This document shows, piece after piece, positions 1 to 5,397 of a stretch of 64,000 nt of DNA. The position numbers and the translations under genes were made by a program. This DNA comes from Variovorax sp. PBS-H4 (GTDB taxonomy: Bacteria; Pseudomonadota; Gammaproteobacteria; Burkholderiales; Burkholderiaceae_C), in assembly GCF_901827205.1 (NCBI RefSeq), contig NZ_LR594675.1:4402001-4466000 (forward strand), written 5' to 3'. Position 1 is the stretch's first letter. Every line of letters starts with the position of its first letter. The notes under the pieces are model-generated. The model made no database searches and had not been told where the DNA came from. It was given only the letters and a program-made list of their open reading frames with translations.

Positions 1-24
1 GGTACTGAAGCAAGGGACCCTCTG

Positions 25-93
25 ATGATTTCCATGTACGTGACCTACGCCGGCAACGCCGACACGCCGTTCGACCGCGAGCACTGGATCGAT
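25..93 (+). pseudogene. EthD-family protein, N-terminal fragment
   Basis: The first 22 codons (starting MISMYVTYAGNADTPFDREH) match the start of small EthD-type proteins, which continue after the WIDV motif with a conserved HLPLV segment. Here that segment is absent and the frame runs directly into an unrelated sequence, so only the N-terminus survives. The start codon is ATG at 25 with weak upstream context. Seen: the motif and the abrupt change of similarity. Inferred: a deletion or recombination joined two gene remnants. Confidence 0.5.
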
Positions 94-318
94 GTTTCTG
101 CGGCAAACGCAGCCAAGATCGCCTGCAACATGATGATCGCCATAACCATCGAGGCAATGGCTGAAGCCGTGGTGCTGACGGAGGTCAATGGCGTGCCGCG
201 CGAGAGCTTCTTCGAGTTAATCCTCGGCACCGTGTTCGACAGCCGCCTCTACCGGACCTACTCGTCAAATATCTCGGCGGGCGCCTATGAACCTGGCTTC
301 TGGACCTCGGCCAGCATG
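94..318 (+). pseudogene. 3-hydroxyisobutyrate dehydrogenase-like, C-terminal fragment
   Basis: In the same open frame as the EthD fragment, about 70 residues (AANAAKIACNMM..IEAMAEAVVL.. then LGTVFDSRLY..YEPGF) resemble the all-helical C-terminal NAD-binding domain of beta-hydroxyacid dehydrogenases (3-hydroxyisobutyrate dehydrogenase/tartronate semialdehyde reductase family). The Rossmann domain is missing entirely and similarity stops near 318; the rest of the frame to 585 looks non-coding. It is therefore a broken fragment. Confidence 0.55.
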
Positions 319-419
319 GGGCACCTCCGACCGGGGAACGTCGGTCGCCGAGGCCTGGGAACAAACCCCCGGCCTTCGACGCCGACCCCCGTTTGGGCTC
401 TCCGGTTTGAGGCCGCCAG

Positions 420-701
420 TCAACGACCCACCCTGATGGCCCCGGAGGCTAAACGCCTGATTCCCAATGAAAAAGGGCGTCCGGTGGATGAAAACGGACG
501 CCCTTGGACGTTTTGTTGGTCGTGTGAAACCGATCCAAAGATGCCCCGCACGGGGCATGAATGCTGGGTTGGGTCAATTCGATAACACTCCCGTACCCCC
601 TTTTGTACCCCCTCTTCAAGGCGCGCCTTCTTATGTTGCATTTGCACATCATTGGTCGCCACGCCTGTTCGAGAACCGTCATAGGTTGCGTTTGGTGTCA
701 T
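420..701 (-). CDS. Small ORF of unknown function with a strong ribosome-binding site
   Basis: An AAGGAG sequence lies 8 bases before the ATG at 701, which is unusual for a random frame in this stretch. The 93-codon frame begins MTPNATYDGSRTGVATND and runs through the GGGGGTAC direct repeats (593-612) and a transcription-terminator hairpin (471-505). Its 3' part is thus probably not original coding sequence. It may be the start of a lost gene at the end of an integrated element. I recognise no family. Confidence 0.25.
   Translation of the reverse strand: MTPNATYDGSRTGVATNDVQMQHKKARLEEGVQKGVRECYRIDPTQHSCPVRGIFGSVSHDQQNVQGRPFSSTGRPFSLGIRRLASGAIRVGR
467..474 (-). other. Candidate element attachment-type octamer TTTTTCAT
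   Basis: On the minus strand the 8 bases read TTTTTCAT, immediately after the hairpin at 473-505. From memory, Tn4371-family integrative elements are reported to insert at TTTTTYAT, and the trb operon in this window is Tn4371-like. I found no partner copy elsewhere in the window, so this is only a candidate; the run of T may simply be the U-tract of the terminator. Confidence 0.2.
471..505 (-). terminator. Rho-independent terminator
   Basis: A perfect 10-bp inverted repeat (AAGGGCGTCC 473-482 and GGACGCCCTT 496-505) with a 13-base loop is followed on the minus strand by a run of five T. This is a canonical intrinsic terminator for transcription coming from the right. Confidence 0.7.
541..558. 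repeat. Perfect palindrome ATGCCCCG-CA-CGGGGCAT
   Basis: An 8-bp perfect inverted repeat with a 2-base spacer. It sits 36 bp from the terminator hairpin and 35 bp from the GTACCCCC direct repeats, in a non-coding stretch. It could be a second hairpin or a protein-binding site at the end of the mobile element. Confidence 0.5.
593..612. repeat. Direct repeat GTACCCCC, 12-bp period
   Basis: Two copies of GTACCCCC (593-600 and 605-612) are separated by TTTT; on the minus strand they read GGGGGTAC. Similar short tandem GGGGGTA-type repeats are often seen beside tyrosine-integrase attachment sites, where they may be arm-type binding sites. That parallel is from general knowledge and no integrase gene is present here. 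Confidence 0.4.
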
Positions 702-1466
702 CGCGGTTTCTCCTTTGTTGATCGTAGCGATCGGGCACGCAAGCCTGAGGAAACGAGACGTGGCTTCTGGGTCGCCCGGAGTTGCACACACCCGGATGCG
801 GACGCGGAAACGAGAACGACGCAGCATGCGCCTGCCCACCGAGAACTGTCGGCCCTGAGGCACAGTCCACGGCGAGCAACCGGTCAATGAAGGTTCAGAG
901 ATCGCGCCGCCACAGCACTCCTGCTCTACCGATACCGGTAGCGGCGTAACCAAAGCCTCAGCATTCACCCAAATGGAATGCTCTGCGCGGCAATCAGGCC
1001 GTAGATCGAAACGCCGCGCCCCCTTTGCGATGGCCCAGCCCTGCTCCCTGATGAGGTCGATAATCTTCAGACCGCAAGCGCCTGAACGGTGCTCTTGCTC
1101 TGACCTTGTAGCCGTCGCGGTGCTGGTTCTCAGACTATGGAATTCCTGCCGACGCTGTCAGGCCGCAACCGGCGGCTTCTAGCCAAGGAGAACAAGATGA
1201 CTGATTCCGACCACACCATCGAGACACTGAAGGGCGAGCGTTGCCGAGCTGCGGGTGATCTTCAACAACGAGCGAGGCGTCTGTCGACGCGGCGTTGCCG
1301 CGACAGGAACGCCGAAGCGTGATCCGCACCTACCTGCATATCCGCTGTGTACTGATGCTGAAGCGCTGAAGGCGAGCGCGCACGGGACACATGCCCTCAC
1401 CGGCACGAGTCTTTGGCTCGGGGCGGCAGACAAGCATCGGCCGGGCTTTCAGCGTGGAGCGAAGCG
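613..1466. other. Gene-poor stretch at the left end of the accessory region
   Basis: Apart from the 5' end of the small minus-strand ORF (to 701) and the small ORF at 1197, I see no convincing gene. Open frames here are short, overlap on both strands and show no recognisable motif. The stretch is probably degraded sequence at the edge of an integrated element. Confidence 0.4.
1197..1322 (+). CDS. Small ORF of unknown function
   Basis: A clear AAGGAG ribosome-binding site lies 7 bases before the ATG at 1197. The 41-residue frame starts MTDSDHTIETLKGERC and soon becomes arginine-rich, as is typical of reading out of frame. A neighbouring frame (from 1255) is open to 1470, so a frameshifted remnant of a longer gene is possible. 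No family recognised. Confidence 0.25.
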   Translation: MTDSDHTIETLKGERCRAAGDLQQRARRLSTRRCRDRNAEA

Positions 1467-2762
1467 TTAGAAGAGACCTCCGAGTCCGATTCGTGTCAAA
1501 GACTTCCTAATGTCATTGTTGGGGCCCATTCCGTTGCGCAGGTCGTTGTTAACTGTCCTCACCGCCCGGTTGAATTCGTTGTTCGGCCCCGGGCCCCTTT
1601 GAATGTCATTAACGGCTTTATTCCACGTCTGAAGAGCGAAGCCGTTCGGGCCTGCAATCCTGTTAAGGTCGAGGCCAAGCGCGCGAAGCCCCTTTGTGAT
1701 CTCGTTGTTGTCGCCGAAGCATCCATTTCCGCCGACACCAATGGTGAAGCACTTGTCGAGTTCCATGGCGGTAAGTCTGCCGCCGGTACAGGCGGCGAAG
1801 GCGTAAGGTTGTCCGCCGCTGGACATCGCACATTCCGCGGCGACGGTCAGTTCGGGATTCAGCTTTAGCGCGGAGCCGGCAGCACAACCAGCGATCCCCC
1901 ACATTGACGCATTGCCCTGCTGTGCTTGCTTGGTCATACACGCGACGGCACGAGCCGTCTGCGGATCGAAGTTTTGGTTGGCCATACAGAGTGGAAGTTT
2001 TGTCGTGTCTGCTCCTTCCTTCTTGTAGCAATCGACCGCCTGGTTCAGGGCCCTACGCTCGTTCTCGCCCATCATGGTTCCGGCGAGGCAGGTCGTCATC
2101 GAAAGTTGATCGTCCTGGGCACGGCGCATGCACTGATAGGCCTTGACCTGATCGCCTGTCATCATTTTTGGCACCATGCAATCAACAAAGCGTTGCCTGT
2201 CGCTCCCGGAAACCTGAAGGCATTGAGCGGCATCTTCGGGCCGGGCACTTACGGGCGGAGAGATGCCAACTGCACTGCGCATGAATTGATTGGGTATCGG
2301 TATCACGCCGTTCGACGCAGAAGGAGCAATCACGCCTCCCTCTGCGGCGAATTGGTAGTTGGGGATGGCCACCTGTATGGGCGCAGGTATTGGCTGAAAT
2401 GTCTGGCATCCGCCAATCACGACAGGCCCAGGCAAATTAAGACTGAGTTGAATCAACTGTCCTTGCCATGTGACGAAGAATGCGTCCACCATGGGGTTTG
2501 CCGCCGGCATACGAAGGAACATTTGGCCTGACGGGTCTCGCGCCGCAATGCCCGCGTTTTGGGGGAAATTTTCCTGAAACGTATAGAGTGACTGCGTCAC
2601 GATGAATGCTTGACCTCGCATCTGGTCAATGCAGCGCGCGAGAGGCGGTCCGGAACTCGGGCCAGGTCCGGCACCCGGCGGAAACAGCATGGGCTGAGCG
2701 GCGAGGAAAGACGCGAAGAGCAGCGACCCGCAGGTGGCTGCAAGACGTTTGACTATGCGCAT
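1467..2762 (-). CDS. Exported cysteine-rich protein of unknown function
   Basis: A 431-residue protein. I place the start at the ATG at 2762 (MRIVKRLAATCGSLLFASFL), preceded by GGAGG at 9 bases, not at upstream in-frame ATGs. Residues 1-23 form a typical Sec signal peptide. The mature chain has many regularly spaced Cys residues, mostly in short Cys-x(n)-Cys pairs between about residues 170 and 360 (CLQVSGSDRQRFVDC, CMRRAQDDQLSMTTC, CAAGSALKLNPELTVAAEC), suggesting a disulfide-bonded repeat in the periplasm. The C-terminus carries a GPNNEF.../GPNNDI... repeat. I recognise no family. A small exported Cys-rich protein is encoded divergently 193 bp away, so the two may act together. Confidence 0.75.
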   Translation of the reverse strand: MRIVKRLAATCGSLLFASFLAAQPMLFPPGAGPGPSSGPPLARCIDQMRGQAFIVTQSLYTFQENFPQNAGIAARDPSGQMFLRMPAANPMVDAFFVTWQGQLIQLSLNLPGPVVIGGCQTFQPIPAPIQVAIPNYQFAAEGGVIAPSASNGVIPIPNQFMRSAVGISPPVSARPEDAAQCLQVSGSDRQRFVDCMVPKMMTGDQVKAYQCMRRAQDDQLSMTTCLAGTMMGENERRALNQAVDCYKKEGADTTKLPLCMANQNFDPQTARAVACMTKQAQQGNASMWGIAGCAAGSALKLNPELTVAAECAMSSGGQPYAFAACTGGRLTAMELDKCFTIGVGGNGCFGDNNEITKGLRALGLDLNRIAGPNGFALQTWNKAVNDIQRGPGPNNEFNRAVRTVNNDLRNGMGPNNDIRKSLTRIGLGGLF

Positions 2763-2955
2763 GATGTCCAACCTCCGGGTTGCGGCCGTGACCATACTCC
2801 CGCGGGGCGGCCAACACAATCCATACGAATGGCTAGGAGGCACGCGAAGACGCGATCAGGGATCGGCCAAGAAAGAAGGTCAAACCGCGCTTGAGAGGCT
2901 TCATCCGGAATTCGAAGTGTGCAGATGCTGGTGATCGTTCCGAAAGGAGATCGCG

Positions 2956-3215
2956 ATGAAAGCTATTTTTCTGCGCTGGCAGCCATGATGGCGCTGCTTC
3001 TTGCTTTCTACGCTTCGGCTGAAGTACGAGTGGCACAGACCAAACCTCCACCGGTTAAGAGGTGCGATCAGGTTGTGTCGGAGTTCAAGGCAAGCTGCCT
3101 GAAAAGTTGCGACATCTACAAGGAAACAAGAAAAACGCAGTGCACAAGCGCATGCAACGATGCCGGCCAGTTGAAGCTGCGCAAGATCCAGTGCGAGGCC
3201 GGTCGTAAAGCATGA
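2956..3215 (+). CDS. Small exported Cys-rich protein, probable frameshift in signal peptide
   Basis: A strong ribosome-binding site (AAAGGAGA) precedes ATG 2956, but that frame gives only 10 codons (MKAIFLRWQP, then stop). One extra T in the run of five T at 2966-2970 would give MKAIFSALAAMMALLLAFYA, a perfect signal peptide continuing into the frame that stays open to 3215. The mature part (after ASA-EVRVAQ) is about 65 residues with six Cys in a CxxxC/CxxxC-like pattern and many Lys. Without the correction the frame can only start at ATG 2919 or 2985/2988, which lack good ribosome-binding sites. Either a homopolymer sequencing error or a true slippage mutation. Function unknown. Confidence 0.6.
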
Positions 3216-3642
3216 GTTTGGCGCAGCGTTACCGAAACGTAGGGACCGGCAAGACTGGGCACAGCCTTCACCGCGGAGAGCGCGAGGGGCTGGTGGCCCT
3301 AACTTCAGATCATTGTCTAGGGCTTGACCGCTGGTTGATCCACCGGCGACAGCCGCTGGCTGTTCTTGTCTGCGACAGGATCGTTACCCGCAGGGAGGGA
3401 CCTCAGGCCCAGTGCGTGCTCGCGGACAGAGCGCGGTCGGGCGTTGCCTGCTGCTGCTTTTCGGATCCAGGTATGGGAGGACGCAGAACGATCTGCTGCG
3501 ACCCGGTCCCACCTCCGACATTCGATGGGTGACTCGTGCATCTGCACATATCACTGGCTGGCGCTCGCAGCTCCTATGGCCCCTCTGCCAGGCCGCGCGA
3601 TATGCTGTTCTGTATTCCACGCACAGAAAGGTGAGAGACAAG
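3216..3642. other. Intergenic stretch without a supported gene
   Basis: Several open frames cross this region (one overlaps the preceding stop codon at 3212), but their composition changes repeatedly and none has a recognisable domain or good ribosome-binding site. It probably carries the promoter of the DUF4062 gene. Confidence 0.4.
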
Positions 3643-4764
3643 ATGAAGATCTTCATAAGTTCCCTGATCCGCGGATTCGAGCCATTTCGAGAGGCCGCAC
3701 GATCTGCGGTGACGACGCTGCGTCATGAGCCGGTCATGGCCGAGGATTTCGGCGCACAGCCCAACTCCCCGCAGGTTGCATGCCTCCAGGGCGTCCGGTC
3801 GGCTGAGCTAATCCTCCTGATCCTCGGTGAGCAGTATGGATTTGTTCAGGGGACGTCCGGCGTGTCCCCGACGCACGAAGAGTTTTTGGAAGCGCGTGAC
3901 ACGAAGCCGGTGCTGGCCTTCGTGCAGGAAGGCATCACCCGCGATGCGCAGCAGACGAAGTTCGTCTCCGAAGTCCAGGGCTGGCAGCAAGGCTACTTCC
4001 GAGGCGGCTTCAAAACAGCAGAAGAGCTGAAGGATCTCATCACGCGCGCGATCCATGACTACCAGCTTGCGCACGCGGCTGCGCCTCTCGACATTGCTGT
4101 CCTCACGCAGTCGGCGGTCAGCCTTCTACCGAGGGCCCGAAACGGCAACTCAGTTCAATCGTCAGTCCTGAACCTGGCCATCACTGGCGGCCCGCTGCAG
4201 CGCATCCTGCGACCTGCTGAACTTGAAGACCGAAAGCTGGTGAACGACCTTCACCAGCATGCGCTGTTCTCAGAGCCCCGACTGTTCGACAGCACGAAAG
4301 GGATGGAGAGCGACATTGACGGCGCTGCGCTCTATCTTGAACAAGAGGGCGGCGCAAGAATTCAGCTTGACGAGCAAGGTGGTCTTGTGCTTCGTCTGCC
4401 GCTCGAACGGCAATCGCGGAGAGGCCACGGTTTCGGCGGCAGTTTCGCCCTGATTCAGGAAACTGTCGTCCAGCAACTGACTGCAGGAATCGCCTATGCC
4501 GACTGGGCGCTTGACCGGATCGACCCCACCCAGAAGCTGACGCATGTCTCCATCGCGGCCCGCATTGACGCTAGCGAGCACCTGGGATGGCGAACGCAAG
4601 CCGAAGACGACGCCAGTCCGAACTCCGGCACGATGGGATTTGGTGGCGGAGAAGAAAAGCCGCCTGTTACGGTGGACAGGCCACGCCCAGCCCTGCGGTT
4701 CGACGCCGCGAACCTAGCCGAAGATCTGATGGTTCCACTCAGGCGTCAGCGAAAAAACAAGTAG
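3643..4764 (+). CDS. DUF4062-domain protein
   Basis: A 373-residue protein. The start is ATG 3643 (MKIFISSLIRGFEPFREAAR), with AAGGTGAG just upstream; the longer open frame to 3412 has no coding character. Residues 1-100 match the DUF4062 pattern: an N-terminal beta strand with ISS, a helix rich in R/E, an AED segment, CLQGVRSAELILLILGEQYG, then a THEE motif. This fold is related to TIR/nucleoside-deoxyribosyltransferase-like sensors and is often the N-terminal module of bacterial NLR-like or other conflict proteins. The rest (about 130-373) matches nothing I know and ends in a disordered basic tail. It lies directly upstream of the defence operon but with a 600-bp gap, so it is probably a separate unit. 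Confidence 0.75.
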   Translation: MKIFISSLIRGFEPFREAARSAVTTLRHEPVMAEDFGAQPNSPQVACLQGVRSAELILLILGEQYGFVQGTSGVSPTHEEFLEARDTKPVLAFVQEGITRDAQQTKFVSEVQGWQQGYFRGGFKTAEELKDLITRAIHDYQLAHAAAPLDIAVLTQSAVSLLPRARNGNSVQSSVLNLAITGGPLQRILRPAELEDRKLVNDLHQHALFSEPRLFDSTKGMESDIDGAALYLEQEGGARIQLDEQGGLVLRLPLERQSRRGHGFGGSFALIQETVVQQLTAGIAYADWALDRIDPTQKLTHVSIAARIDASEHLGWRTQAEDDASPNSGTMGFGGGEEKPPVTVDRPRPALRFDAANLAEDLMVPLRRQRKNK

Positions 4765-5233
4765 CGCGACCTTCGGGACGGTTCGCGCTGTATTCCGTCA
4801 GGGGAGCAGGCTGTACCTGCCCAAGGACGAACTGCCTCGCACCACGGCCTATGGTTCCGCGTAGCCAACGAGGCCGAGGATAGCGCGCTGCTGCTCGAGC
4901 TCGACGACATCGAGGCGAACTTGCCGTCGATGGCGGCCAAGAAGGGGGCATGCATCGCGAGCGCGATCACACCTCTGAGCCTCGCCACTTCTGTGGCTGT
5001 GGCTGTGGCTGTGGCTGTGGCTGAGCATCGGCGGCTCCATCTGCGGACGGTGCCGCACCGGCGAGCTTCGATACGACCGTGCAAGTTCGACCGACCTGTG
5101 CGCGCCACTGCCCGGCGTAACGACGCGCCAGCCGCTCTGATGTCGCTTGAACCAAGTCAAAGCCGCGGGCGGCGCCGGGCGCACGGCTGCTTCGCGATGA
5201 CGAAAACGAGTGGGTTTCCACATGTGATCCCTG
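4765..5233. other. Intergenic stretch with possible coding remnants
   Basis: No intact gene. Frames between about 4780 and 4960 carry protein-like scraps in two frames (RLYLPKDELPRTTAYGS and FRVANEAEDSALLLELDD), suggesting a frameshifted, degraded gene I cannot identify. A short tandem repeat follows at 4991. Confidence 0.35.
4991..5023. repeat. Hexanucleotide tandem repeat CTGTGG x5
   Basis: Five perfect copies of CTGTGG (4991-5020) followed by CTG. The unit is a multiple of three, so it would not shift a reading frame. It lies outside any supported gene, upstream of the defence operon. Confidence 0.8.
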
Positions 5234-5251
5234 TAGAATTTGTAACAATTC
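5234..5251 (+). promoter_or_regulatory. Possible promoter/operator of the defence operon
   Basis: A local AT-rich dip in otherwise GC-rich DNA. TAGAAT (5234-5239) is a good -10 candidate, and overlapping it GAATT-N6-AATTC (5236-5251) is an inverted repeat. No strong -35 element is seen 17 bp upstream. Its position 19-36 bp before the 40-codon leader ORF is appropriate. Motif-based guess only. Confidence 0.3.
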
Positions 5252-5269
5252 AACTCAAATAGAGCCGAA

Positions 5270-5392
5270 ATGGCCGCAGACAAGAACTCGCTGTTCGGCC
5301 AAGGCCGGCGCTTTAATCCGGGGGTCAGGGCAGGCCTCCGATCTCACATGGGCAAAGCCGTTAGGTCGCTCCGGGAAATGGCGAGCGCTTGA
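5270..5392 (+). CDS. 40-residue leader ORF upstream of the sigma factor
   Basis: An ORF beginning MAADKNSLFGQGRRFNPGV and ending REMASA, net basic, with its TGA (5390-5392) five bases before the ATG of the sigma-factor gene. The arrangement would allow translational coupling or attenuation of the sigma gene, which lacks a clear ribosome-binding site of its own. No family recognised; it could encode a small regulatory or toxin-like peptide, or be chance. Confidence 0.4.
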   Translation: MAADKNSLFGQGRRFNPGVRAGLRSHMGKAVRSLREMASA

Positions 5393-5397
5393 CGGGC

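Noticed and set aside
588..613. tRNA 3' end as the integration target beside the GTACCCCC repeats
   Set aside because: I could not fold a cloverleaf or find a CCA-type 3' end with T-arm consensus in the neighbouring bases.
3412..3642. 77-residue N-terminal extension of the DUF4062 protein
   Set aside because: The DUF4062 fold begins right at MKIFISS; the extension has no similarity and the ATG at 3643 has a ribosome-binding site.
4991..5023. CTGTGG repeats as a CRISPR-like or phase-variation element
   Set aside because: No spacers, and the repeat is outside any supported gene with a period that cannot shift a frame; probably a simple slippage repeat.
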